A DNA stretch of 64,000 nt from Pseudomonas sp. S09G 359 (GTDB lineage: Bacteria; Pseudomonadota; Gammaproteobacteria; Pseudomonadales; Pseudomonadaceae). Shown one piece after another: positions 55,489 to 63,459 of this stretch. The translations under genes were made by a program, and so were the position numbers. Where the stretch lies: positions 5,547,501 to 5,611,500 of the forward strand of contig NZ_CP025263.1 in NCBI RefSeq assembly GCF_002843605.1. The letters run 5' to 3'. Below the pieces are notes generated by a model. The model was not told the DNA's origin, ran no database searches, and saw nothing but the letters and a program-made list of their open reading frames with translations. Numbering within the stretch: position 1 is the stretch's first letter; every line of letters starts with the position of its first letter.

Positions 55489-55866
55489 TCATGGTAGCTC
55501 AATCCCTAATCGATCTTTGAGCACCTGTTTGCCATAGGCTTTGCCGATCTCGAGCATGACCATCAAGCTCACGCCGCCCGCTTTCTCTGCACCTGCTTTG
55601 GTCAGACGCCAAACTTCACGATCTCGAATGGTGTCCAGGAACTCGTGCCCTCTTACGGTCAACCGTTTTGGCCGCCAATCAAAATCACTCATCGAGCAGA
55701 GATCCTGCGCCACTATGAATCCTGCCTCGTGCAGCAGCATGACGTGGTAGGAAACTTCATCCTCGCTGTGGCCTTCGATGGTGAGATCGATCCAGGAATC
55801 AGGGGTTTTGTCGCTGGCTTCGATGGCCAACATGATCTCGCGGACTAGGTCTTTATCGAGTTTCAT
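55489..55866 (-). CDS. DUF2513 protein
   Basis: A 125-residue protein. MKLDKDLVREIMLAIEASDK, then HVMLLHEAGFIVAQDL and KRLTVRGHEFLDTIRDREVW are the DUF2513 signature, a winged-helix-like fold of unknown function frequent in phages and islands. The C-terminal segment (VSLMVMLEIGKAYGKQVLKD) is hydrophobic but not a clear membrane span. It lies 134 bp upstream of the previous gene on the same strand and may be co-transcribed. Confidence 0.82.
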   Translation of the reverse strand: MKLDKDLVREIMLAIEASDKTPDSWIDLTIEGHSEDEVSYHVMLLHEAGFIVAQDLCSMSDFDWRPKRLTVRGHEFLDTIRDREVWRLTKAGAEKAGGVSLMVMLEIGKAYGKQVLKDRLGIELP

Positions 55867-56219
55867 CTAAAGCCTCCAATCTTGTGTTATTGAAGACATT
55901 ATCAGACATAGAGGGAGTCTGCTCAGTGAGCCTGCTGAAGTGCCTTGTGGCAGGTGTGCTAGCGAAGGTAGATGTCCGAATTTGGACGGTTGCTGCCAGT
56001 CACGAACGGCAGAAATCGGCCAATAACCGCCCCTCTCGGATGAATACAGTCGGCCAGACGCGGACTATCTCTTGACGGTTTTTAGTCCTCAACATTTCGC
56101 TCCGTGCTTCCTTTTACCCACTTGTAACAGAGGGATTTCTGCGACTTTTTGTGACAGCCTTCCGCTATCCGGAGGTGTAGAATCCGACTGAATATCATTC
56201 ATAGAGCACAGGAGCATGC
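55867..56219. other. Intergenic region with left cassette repeat
   Basis: A 353-bp divergent gap. At 55988-56021 it holds a 34-bp repeat whose inverted copy lies at 57217-57250. A likely start region for the gene at 56220 follows (GAGCACAGGAG before the GTG/ATG region). Nothing else is recognised. Confidence 0.6.
55988..56021 (+). repeat. Left inverted repeat of HEPN-gene cassette
   Basis: GGTTGCTGCCAGTCACGAAC then GGCAGAAATCGGCC. The reverse complement of this 34-mer matches 57217-57250 at 32 positions. The two copies enclose exactly one gene. Confidence 0.85.
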
Positions 56220-57134
56220 GTGAACAATAATCAGAACATACTACTAAACGCTGCCCTACTGGAGGCGCTTGCGACGCTTGGAGATAGTGTAACAGCAGAA
56301 CACGTAGATGCACTTAAAGCTATTTTTTCCGTTGAAACACAAGCTTGTTTTCAAGTTGCGCGAGAAGTCACTGGATTTGAAATGGGCGCTGATCTAAAAG
56401 AGCCTTTTTTAAAATTTCATCGTTATGTGACCGATCCTCAGCCTGACTTCATAACTCGGCTTCGCAATAATGAAAACAAAGCTGACTATTGGTATCACCA
56501 GCTTGTGAACGGAGTTCTCGGAAATGTCCAGCAATCTTTTTTATGCGTACTGTATCACCAAGGTAGATTGCTGGGTGTAGAGGCAGAGCTAATGAGACGG
56601 CTGGCATCTCTCGGCGGGATACCAGCCGCTTCGAAAAATTCAACGCTCGGAATCGGTGGAACGCAGATTCTGGACTTCGAATATCAAGCGTATGTGATGG
56701 CTTATCGCCGCTGCCTTGACCAACTTTCCACTGCCATTAGTGCATTCTTCAAAGAACGTATCAGCTCGTTTCGAACACTACCTAAAAAACTCGCTCGCAA
56801 ACGCCCTTCAGAGGTTGTAAAAGCTATCACAGACATACATAGCAAACATATTTCAACATTCGAATTTGTAATGTCCGAAGGCGGTGCGCCGTCAATAAGA
56901 GACCGTATCGCGCATTTTGAATTCGTTCCCGCCGGCACTCTAAACATTAGAGCGGACGGAGCCATTCTTGTTGGCGGAGGTGAAAACTTAAATTTTGACC
57001 AAAGCTCAAGTACAGAAACAATGGTGCTTGCCAAAACAATCAGCGATAAGACTGCCGCTCTCCACTCTTGTATAGCAGATATACTCAACGGCTTTATTCA
57101 ATCAGTAGCAGCATGGGAACATCAAACGAAATAG
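56220..57134 (+). CDS. HEPN-like cargo protein, candidate defence gene
   Basis: A 304-residue protein with an AT-rich composition. At residues 227-232 it reads RDRIAH, an R-x4-H motif with a polar residue after Arg, the catalytic signature of HEPN ribonucleases. It sits in a helix-rich context (SKHISTFEFVMSEGGAPSIR, DRIAHFEFVPAGTLN). The middle part (NSTLGIGGTQILDFEYQAYV) has no recognised fold. It is the sole gene between 34-bp inverted repeats. Family assignment rests on the motif alone; a Cthe2314-type or orphan HEPN protein are both possible. Confidence 0.6.
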   Translation: MNNNQNILLNAALLEALATLGDSVTAEHVDALKAIFSVETQACFQVAREVTGFEMGADLKEPFLKFHRYVTDPQPDFITRLRNNENKADYWYHQLVNGVLGNVQQSFLCVLYHQGRLLGVEAELMRRLASLGGIPAASKNSTLGIGGTQILDFEYQAYVMAYRRCLDQLSTAISAFFKERISSFRTLPKKLARKRPSEVVKAITDIHSKHISTFEFVMSEGGAPSIRDRIAHFEFVPAGTLNIRADGAILVGGGENLNFDQSSSTETMVLAKTISDKTAALHSCIADILNGFIQSVAAWEHQTK

Positions 57135-57216
57135 GAATGAAAACCTAGTGCCCACTGCAGTCGTCTACGACAGGTAGCTCTGGGTCGATTTCTGCCTGTA
57201 GCCTCTGTCAGCTTCT

Positions 57217-57250
57217 GGCCGATTCCTGCCGTTCGTGACGGGCAGCAACC
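57217..57250 (-). repeat. Right inverted repeat of HEPN-gene cassette
   Basis: GGCCGATTCCTGCCGTTCGT then GACGGGCAGCAACC, inverted partner of 55988-56021 with two mismatches. Both copies belong to a wider family of GGCC-rich intergenic repeats in this island (about 54345, 61005 and 62085). Confidence 0.85.
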
Positions 57251-57278
57251 AGCCAAAAGCGGCCATTCGCACTCGACA

Positions 57279-58160
57279 CTACGCACCTTCTAGCTTATCT
57301 CTTAGAAACTCAATAAACCTTTGGGTTTTCGCCGGAAGCAGGCGCGTTTCGGTCAGTGCATAGACCGACACTGGTGATGCCTGCCATTGCGACAGGACTT
57401 TACAAAGCGTTCCGTCTGCGACGTCCTGCCCCGCGATGCCCTCAGGCAGCAATGCAATACCAAGATCCAACGATGCCAAACGCCTGAGCATGCCTACGCT
57501 ATTGAGTTCGAACCGTCCTCCTACATCGATATCCACGCTCTCGGAGGCGCGTGACAGCGTCCAACGGTCGGCACCTGCGCTACGCATTCGCAGGCATTCA
57601 TGATTAACCAGGTCGGCTGGGTGCTCAGGCTCGCCGGAAACCTCGAGGTATCGTGGAGATGCATACAGTCCGCGCCCTAAACTCGCGAGTTTGCGAGCGA
57701 TCAGGTTCGAGTTTGGCGGCTCGCCCATACGGATTACTACATCCACCGGATCGCTGATCAGATCGACCTGACGCGGGCTCAGGTCAAACTCGAAACTGAT
57801 ACCGGGATAGAACCTGGCGAAGTCTGCAATCAGTGGGGCTAGGTAGACCGTTGCGAAGTCAACCGGTAGCGAAGCTCGCAACAGCCCGCTGGGCCGGGCC
57901 AGCATTTCTCCCAGCTGTTCATGCGCCAGACGGGCTTCATCGACGAGTCGTTTACAGCGTTCAAAGTACAACTGGCCCGCTTCGGTCAGCTCAATCTTGC
58001 GAGTCGTGCGGTGCAGCAGCCGCAAGCCAATCCCTTTCTCCAGCTCACTGATACGTCGCGACAACGTCGAATTGGGTATCCCCAGCGTTTCCGCCGCACG
58101 CGTGAAACTGCGCGCCTTCACCACCTCGACAAACAGAGCCATGTCGTTGAGAAAATCCAC
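57279..58160 (-). CDS. LysR-family regulator of redox cargo
   Basis: A 293-residue regulator. The HTH covers about residues 5-62 (MDFLNDMALFVEVVKARSFT, GIPNSTLSRRISELEKGIGL), in the CrgA/DhcR-like branch, followed by an effector-binding domain with no visible ligand clue. It is divergent from the Old Yellow Enzyme gene across a 100-bp gap and probably controls the three-gene set that follows it. Confidence 0.92.
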   Translation of the reverse strand: MDFLNDMALFVEVVKARSFTRAAETLGIPNSTLSRRISELEKGIGLRLLHRTTRKIELTEAGQLYFERCKRLVDEARLAHEQLGEMLARPSGLLRASLPVDFATVYLAPLIADFARFYPGISFEFDLSPRQVDLISDPVDVVIRMGEPPNSNLIARKLASLGRGLYASPRYLEVSGEPEHPADLVNHECLRMRSAGADRWTLSRASESVDIDVGGRFELNSVGMLRRLASLDLGIALLPEGIAGQDVADGTLCKVLSQWQASPVSVYALTETRLLPAKTQRFIEFLRDKLEGA

Positions 58161-58260
58161 AGCATTATCCCATTTATGGATTAGTTATTTCGATTTTACG
58201 GCATTTATCCCAACTTCGGCTTGATGAATCATAGCCACATCACTTCTGAGGAGCACCGAA

Positions 58261-59325
58261 ATGAACTCTCTTTTTGCCGAAGTCCAGATAGGACGCTTCA
58301 CCCTGTCTAACCGTATGGTCATGGCACCGATGACCCGCTCGCGCTCCGATGATGCAGGTGTACCCAGCGATTTGGTTGCCACCTACTACGCACAGCGCGC
58401 CACTGCCGGGCTGATCATCAGCGAGGGCGTGTTTCCGGTCGCGCTGGGCAAAGGTTACGTTCGCACCCCTGGTATTGAAACCGCCGAACAAATCGCGGCC
58501 TGGAAGAAAATCACTGATGCCGTGCATGCCCGTGGTGGTCGCATCTTCATGCAACTGATGCATTGCGGACGGGTGTCTCACCCTTCTTTGCTACCCGAAG
58601 GCGCCCAACCGCAAGCACCTTCTGCAATCAAGGCCGCAGGCCAGACCTACACCGCCACCGGCTTGCAGGATTTCGTGACACCGCACGCCCTGACCGTCTC
58701 TGAAATCGCCGAGGTGGTTGAAGGCTATCGTCAGTCTGCTCGCCGGGCCATTGAAGCCGGTTTCGACGGCGTTGAATTGCACGCTGCCTCGGGCTATCTG
58801 CCTGAGCAGTTTCTCTCCACCGGCAGCAACCAGCGCAACGACCAGTACGGTGGCTCGGTTGAAAACCGCACTCGCTTCGTACAAGAAGTGCTCGCCGCCA
58901 TGGTGAGTGAAGTGGGCAGTGACCGTATCGGCATCAAGATTTCCCCGGAGATGAACTTCAACGACATCGTCGATGCAAATCCGCAGGAAACCTACAAGTA
59001 CCTCGTCAAGCAGCTTCGCGACCTCAAGCTCGCTTACCTGCACGTCGCGCTTTTCGGGGCCAAGTTCGATTACCACGCGGCGCTGCGCCCACTGTTCGAT
59101 GGCAGCTACCTGATCGGCAGCGGCCAGACCAAAGACAGCGCCGAGTCATTGATCAATGAAGGCAAAGCAGACGCGGTAGTGTTTGGCAGCACCTTCCTGG
59201 CCAACCCTGATTTGCCTGAGCGGTTCCGCGCCGACGCAGAGTTGAATATGCCGAATAAAGACACTTTTTACGCTCCAGGTGCAGAAGGCTATGTCGATTA
59301 TCCAACTATGTCCCAAGGGGCCTGA
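58261..59325 (+). CDS. Old Yellow Enzyme-type alkene reductase
   Basis: A 354-residue FMN-dependent ene-reductase (NemA/XenA type). MNSLFAEVQIGRFTLSNRMV, APMTRSRSDDAGVPSDL, the phosphate-binding and substrate region GVELHAASGYLPEQFLS and NQRNDQYGGSVENRTRF are typical. Such enzymes reduce activated C=C bonds, nitro compounds and electrophiles such as methylglyoxal or maleimides. Ribosome site GAGGA lies upstream. It heads an operon with pirin and an isochorismatase-like gene and is divergent from a LysR regulator. Confidence 0.94.
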   Translation: MNSLFAEVQIGRFTLSNRMVMAPMTRSRSDDAGVPSDLVATYYAQRATAGLIISEGVFPVALGKGYVRTPGIETAEQIAAWKKITDAVHARGGRIFMQLMHCGRVSHPSLLPEGAQPQAPSAIKAAGQTYTATGLQDFVTPHALTVSEIAEVVEGYRQSARRAIEAGFDGVELHAASGYLPEQFLSTGSNQRNDQYGGSVENRTRFVQEVLAAMVSEVGSDRIGIKISPEMNFNDIVDANPQETYKYLVKQLRDLKLAYLHVALFGAKFDYHAALRPLFDGSYLIGSGQTKDSAESLINEGKADAVVFGSTFLANPDLPERFRADAELNMPNKDTFYAPGAEGYVDYPTMSQGA

Positions 59326-59336
59326 GGAGCTTCGTC

Positions 59337-60173
59337 ATGCAACCCACCGCACGCTTACAGCGCATGAACCACGGCAGCCAGTTTCGGGCACTCAGTCTGC
59401 GTGGTGATCAGAATGCGAAACCCATCGACCCGTTTCTCGGCGTAGACCATGCATGGATCAGCGGACCGACGTTTCCCCCTCATCCTCATGCAGGTTTTTC
59501 AGCAGTCTCTTATCTATTTTTGGATTCGGAAACAGGCATCGACAACCGTGACTCGCTGGGCAACCGCAACGTGATTCAACCCGGTGGTTTGCACTGGACG
59601 GCGGCGGGTGAAGGCATCGTTCATGAAGAGGTTCCAGCCCAGCCAGGCAAGACCGTTCACATGCTGCAAATCTTCATCAACCTGCCCGAAGACAAGCAAG
59701 CTGATGCACCCTTTGTCTTCAGTGTTGAGGCTCAGGATGTCCCTACTGTTTATTTGGCGGGTGTAAAAATCAGAGTCCCCGTGGGCAACTTCGAAGGACT
59801 GGCCTCTCCGCTATTACTGCCTACGGACGTAAGGCTTCTGGACATATCCCTTGAAGCCGCAAGCGAAGTGAAAATTCCAGTGCCAGAAGGACACGTGGCA
59901 TTCGTTATGCCAATTGACGGCGAGGTTTACGTCGACGGTAGGGCCTTCAACCTGATCGACCCGAAGGCACCAGTCAATCTTCCTCAGGGCACGGATCGAG
60001 TTATCACCCTGCAAGCGAAGAATGGAGATGCCAAGGCCGTGCTGCTCTCCGGAACTCCGTTAAATCAACCCGTGTATTGGCAAGGGTCCATGGCCCTCGC
60101 TTCGATGGACGCACTGGCCGCAGCAGTCAATGGCTACCGGCGCGGTGAGTTCGGAACACTGCAAGCGCGTTAA
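59337..60173 (+). CDS. Pirin-family cupin
   Basis: A 278-residue bicupin with the metal-binding segment FPPHPHAGFSAVSYLF near residue 46 and GEGIVHEEVPAQPGKTVHML near residue 92. Pirins are iron- or nickel-binding cupins; some are quercetin dioxygenases. It starts 11 bp after the alkene reductase gene, so the two are one transcript. The actual reaction is unknown. Confidence 0.9.
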   Translation: MQPTARLQRMNHGSQFRALSLRGDQNAKPIDPFLGVDHAWISGPTFPPHPHAGFSAVSYLFLDSETGIDNRDSLGNRNVIQPGGLHWTAAGEGIVHEEVPAQPGKTVHMLQIFINLPEDKQADAPFVFSVEAQDVPTVYLAGVKIRVPVGNFEGLASPLLLPTDVRLLDISLEAASEVKIPVPEGHVAFVMPIDGEVYVDGRAFNLIDPKAPVNLPQGTDRVITLQAKNGDAKAVLLSGTPLNQPVYWQGSMALASMDALAAAVNGYRRGEFGTLQAR

Positions 60174-60233
60174 GCGATTTATATACCCAAAAACCGGGGT
60201 AAGTGCCCCATCGTAGTTGCCAGGAGAATCACC

Positions 60234-60818
60234 ATGTCATTCGAAAACTTCAATGCTGATAATGCTGCTCTGCTGCTAATTGACCATCAGGTCGGAACCA
60301 TGGGCTGGGCTAAATCCATGCCCTTTGAAGAACTGAAGCGCAACGCTCTGATGCTGGCCAAAGCAGCCCGCATCCTGAAGCTCCCGGTGGTACTGACCTC
60401 CAGCATGGAAGAGTATGCCCAAGGCCCGCTGTTGAGCGAACTGGAAGAGATTCTTCCAACTGAGTTTGCCGGTCGAATCAAACGTATGGGCATCGTCAAC
60501 GCCATGGACGATGAGAACTTCGCAGCAGCAGTAAAAGCGACAGGCCGCAAGAAACTGATCATTGCGGGTGTAACCAATGATGTGTGCACCGTCTATCCAG
60601 CGCTCTCGCTGGTCCGTGAAGGCTATGAAGTCCAAGTCGTAGCAGATGGTGGCGCTTCGCCCACCGCCATGGCCGATGACATTGCTCTGCGCCGCATGGA
60701 CAAAGCTGGTGTAACACTGACCACCACTAACCAGTTGATTGCTGAACTGGCTGGCAGTTGGGCAACACCGGAAGGCGGTGAACTGGTTCAAGTGCTTATG
60801 GAAGCCTTTGGCGAGTAA
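60234..60818 (+). CDS. Isochorismatase-like cysteine hydrolase (YcaC type)
   Basis: A 194-residue hydrolase. The catalytic triad pattern is Asp in ALLLIDHQVGTMGWA, a Lys in the RKKLIIAGV region and Cys in VTNDVCTVYPALSLVREGYE. It resembles YcaC-type enzymes, whose substrate is unknown. It lies 60 bp after pirin with a GGAGA ribosome site and ends the redox operon at a terminator. Confidence 0.92.
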   Translation: MSFENFNADNAALLLIDHQVGTMGWAKSMPFEELKRNALMLAKAARILKLPVVLTSSMEEYAQGPLLSELEEILPTEFAGRIKRMGIVNAMDDENFAAAVKATGRKKLIIAGVTNDVCTVYPALSLVREGYEVQVVADGGASPTAMADDIALRRMDKAGVTLTTTNQLIAELAGSWATPEGGELVQVLMEAFGE

Positions 60819-60829
60819 GCACGCTTGCA

Positions 60830-60868
60830 AAGGCCCGGAACATTCCATCCAGGGTGTCCGGGCCTTTC
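60830..60868 (+). terminator. Terminator of redox operon
   Basis: AAAGGCCCGGA / TCCGGGCCTTT form an 11-bp stem with a longer loop, 12 bp after the isochorismatase stop. Confidence 0.85.
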
Positions 60869-61160
60869 TCGACTGTTAAAGAAGGTGTTTTTGGCGAGAC
60901 CAGAACGCTGAGTTCTCAGGCTATAGACAAAGTATCTCTTTCACCTATGTATCGCCGATCACCAAACCACTCTGTTTATGCCCTTAGGGGATAGTCAGTG
61001 CGGAAAGTCCGCTAATGGCCGAAAGCCGCCGGTCGCCGACGGCAGCAGTCGGTCGGGAACTCCCGGCCACGAAGGGCCGCTACAGGCCGGGAGCGGACGC
61101 TTTGAGTTGTCGGTACTAGATTGAGTTGACCATGCATCGGTACTGAATTTGATTCACTCC
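60869..61160. other. Intergenic region with GGCC-type repeat
   Basis: About 290 bp in a convergent gap. At about 61005-61100 it has alternating inverted motifs (GGCCGAAAGCCGCCGG, CGGCAGCAGTCGG, CCCGGCCACGAAGGGCCGC, GGCCGGGAGCGGACGC) of the repeat family that brackets the HEPN gene. No coding region seen. Confidence 0.6.
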
Positions 61161-61922
61161 TTATTGAGCGATACCACTCTCAATCCCCGTTCTTCGCCTC
61201 CCATGTGGCAGCAGGAAAAGCGCAGTTGAGCCCGCCAGATTCACTGCCAGTTCTGCATGCCGTGGAGCAGCCTTCACCCCGCCTTTTCCTTTTCCGTGAG
61301 CATCGCTTAGACGATTCCGAAGCGCTCCTAACCCTTCTATAACTGCTGTACACCCTCCAAGGATTTGCTTGAACACGACCTCTTCATGCTGTGCCTTCGT
61401 CAGATTTAAAAGCGTGGCTGTTTGTTTGTAGAGCTTGTTCAGATCAGGAGTCGACTCATGGTCGCTCGTTCCGGCTTCGTCAAGAATGTGTTTGCATACC
61501 GATTCTAGGAGCGTACGAGCCATGGTGATAGCTCCCTCGGGGTCAGTTGAGCGCCTTTCAAGCGCTTTTGTCCAAGCTATCCGAACGTGCTCAGCGTCAA
61601 TGCGGTCCAGCGCCTCCGAGACAGCGATATCCGAAGGGTGCTCCGCACCCGATTCAGCGAAATCGACGAGCTCCCTAAAATCATCCCAGATGAACTTCCT
61701 GCGCTCTGCGTAGCTTGGGAATTTCGGCTGGATGAACCCCCAAAACTGATCCAAGTTCCTGTAACGACGCACCCACGCGGGCACCAGTGAGGCCACACGA
61801 GGGTCATCGAGCACGCTCTGCCGGTAAAGAGGGTAATCCCGCTCATCATCGTCGTTTCCATTCCCCGTCGCACGATTGATGTAGATCGATTGCAAGCCTT
61901 CAACGTCATCAATGAGAGCCAT
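61161..61922 (-). CDS. Abortive-infection-type protein with Abi_C/HEPN end
   Basis: A 253-residue protein. The last 110 residues match the Abi_C domain: helices ITMARTLLESVCKHIL, LYKQTATLLNLTKAQHE, and ALRNRLSDAHGKG with Arg202, Arg204 and His209 giving the R-x4-6-H motif of HEPN ribonucleases, then PRHAELAVNLAGSTALFLL. The N-terminal part has no clear domain. Abi_C proteins limit phage growth by damaging RNA on infection. It stands alone with its own orientation, as expected for a defence cassette. Confidence 0.82.
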   Translation of the reverse strand: MALIDDVEGLQSIYINRATGNGNDDDERDYPLYRQSVLDDPRVASLVPAWVRRYRNLDQFWGFIQPKFPSYAERRKFIWDDFRELVDFAESGAEHPSDIAVSEALDRIDAEHVRIAWTKALERRSTDPEGAITMARTLLESVCKHILDEAGTSDHESTPDLNKLYKQTATLLNLTKAQHEEVVFKQILGGCTAVIEGLGALRNRLSDAHGKGKGGVKAAPRHAELAVNLAGSTALFLLPHGRRRTGIESGIAQ

Positions 61923-62174
61923 GGTTTCCCTACCTTCGCAGCCTGTATACCAAACAGTTATACCAGCTCACGATTGCCTGTGAACCTAGCTCGTAACGGC
62001 ATTTTTGCGCGGGCGCCTTCGGTGGGCAGAGGTTTCGCACAATCTCAGATCCGCTACTCACCATATGGCTGAATGAATGCATTTGGCCGGTAGCGGCCCT
62101 TCTGAACGAAGCCCTTAGGTCGACGGCACCCGCTGCAATCCTAACTAACAGCTCATGACAAGGCATTGTTTGAT

Positions 62175-62296
62175 GTAACACCTCTTCGCCATGTAACACA
62201 CATATCGGCAAACCAGCCCCAGCTGTGTAACGCAATATAAATCCATTAAAATCATATAGTTATATACTTATGTAACACGCGTAACACCAGTAACAC
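62175..62296. repeat. Right iteron cluster (GTAACAC), mirror of left
   Basis: GTAACAC at 62175 and 62193, GTAAC at 62227, an AT-rich stretch (about 62232-62270), then GTAACAC at 62272, 62281 and 62290, an exact 9-bp period. Orientation and order are the mirror image of the left cluster at 47262-47383. Confidence 0.7.
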
Positions 62297-62381
62297 GGTT
62301 TTTATTAGGGTAGCCCCCTAGCCCCTTTAGTATTGCACCTTCAGCGAGCGAGATGGGTCAAGGTCTTGGCTTTGGTTCGAT

Positions 62382-62690
62382 GGTGGGGGACCCTGGAGAG
62401 TTCTTCTAGGTACGGGGAATGAAACCCGCGCGTTCGTGTTAGCGGCTGGATTTTTTAAGTTGGTTGACAGGTTAACGTGGTTGACACCCATTACCGTGGT
62501 TGACGCTTCGCAGGTGTTCACTATCAGCAACAGATACAGCAACCTTTGCCGAAGCTGTAACGATGGCCCTTTTTCTTCAAGATCCTTTCAATCTCAACGA
62601 TTGAAATTTCAGTAACTTCCAATGCCTCCCACTAACTCGATCCCGCGGGTTTCATGCCCCGTGTGCAAAAGATTTCTCCAGGGGCCCCGA
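62382..62690. repeat. Imperfect 45-bp inverted repeat
   Basis: 62382-62430 (GGGGGACCCTGGAGA ... GGGGAATGAAACCCGCG) and 62644-62690 (CGCGGGTTTCATGCCCC ... TCTCCAGGGGCCCCG) are inverted copies with several mismatches, about 210 bp apart. The three GGTTGAC copies lie between them. Confidence 0.75.
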
Positions 62691-62776
62691 CGCTTCGAAC
62701 GCGATCTAGAGGTTCGACGTTACGTTCTTGAGATGCCTAGACTGTCGGCCACAGATCCTTCCAGAGATAGTCACGT

Positions 62777-63370
62777 ATGGAAACGCCAAAGATCCACCAA
62801 ATGCTCCTCAACATTGGAGCTATAGCCCAGCATGAGGCCGCACACTACGTGACTGCTTCAGCATTGGGATTCGAAGGACGCGAAATCAGCCTGCATTACC
62901 AAATAGAGCCATATGCGCATCGAGGCAATGCCCGAGGTGACTACAACGTACGCTGTGAGTCACTTATCGAGTTGCATAAGCTGATGACCAACAGGGTGAT
63001 AATTGCCTTATCGGGGGCTATGGGGGAGGCAATTGATCGTTCGACCTTGAAAGTAAATGCCGTGACTGCTTACAAAATTCTCAACGAAGGGGCGACGGGA
63101 GCTAGTCAAGATTTTGCAGTCGCGAGGGAGCTGGTCAATTTGCTACACAACTCCTCCCAGGCAGGAGTCCACGTAGAAACGGGACAGGATCACTCCTCAG
63201 TAGATTTGCTGAACAATCTCCTTGGAACCACTCTCGCGTTGGTAGAGTTGAACGCCAAACCGATTTGCGCTATCGCTGATGCTCTCACGCAGAAGGTTGT
63301 GGACGGCGGAGGGACTGGGGCATTGCAACGCGTCGAAATCGAACAGTTGCTCACACATCCTGTACAGTGA
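62777..63370 (+). CDS. M41-like zinc metalloprotease domain protein
   Basis: A 197-residue standalone protein. HEAAH at residues 19-23 is an HExxH zinc motif, followed by ALSGAMGEAID (Glu84 region) and GASQDFAVARELVNLLH with Asp112 as a possible third ligand. The same order of HEAGH, GraAEe and D-xx-A elements occurs in the peptidase domain of FtsH (M41), but no AAA domain or membrane segment is present. It is the last gene before attR. An active peptidase acting on phage or host proteins is plausible; a defence or element-maintenance role is inferred only from position. Confidence 0.7.
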   Translation: METPKIHQMLLNIGAIAQHEAAHYVTASALGFEGREISLHYQIEPYAHRGNARGDYNVRCESLIELHKLMTNRVIIALSGAMGEAIDRSTLKVNAVTAYKILNEGATGASQDFAVARELVNLLHNSSQAGVHVETGQDHSSVDLLNNLLGTTLALVELNAKPICAIADALTQKVVDGGGTGALQRVEIEQLLTHPVQ

Positions 63371-63392
63371 GCACCGCTAGGCCGCAGGGCCT

Positions 63393-63412
63393 TGTATCCC
63401 TGCATGTATCCC
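63393..63412. repeat. TGTATCCC repeats at the right end
   Basis: TGTATCCC at 63393-63400 and 63405-63412, about 50 bp before attR. They are identical to the repeats next to attL. Confidence 0.7.
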
Positions 63413-63459
63413 TAGCTTAAAAATAACGCTCAAGGCCCTATATTATATGGACCCCGATG

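Larger units (their letters stand above)
61923..62776. other. Non-coding right-end region with iterons and inverted repeat
   Basis: An 854-bp stretch without a confident gene. It contains a GGCC-type motif (62083), the right iteron cluster (62175-62296), three GGTTGAC copies (62462, 62479, 62498), an imperfect inverted repeat of about 45 bp (62382 and 62644) and a palindrome TTTCAATC-TCAAC-GATTGAAA (62586-62606). Short reading frames over the inverted repeat (for example RVSCPVCKRFLQGP from 62622) reflect the repeat and overlap the next gene. Confidence 0.6.

Noticed and set aside
62327..62825. Short frames on both strands with the shared motif RVS-PV---LQGP
   Set aside because: The similarity arises from the inverted repeat at the DNA level; the plus-strand frame overlaps the M41-like gene and lacks a convincing start.
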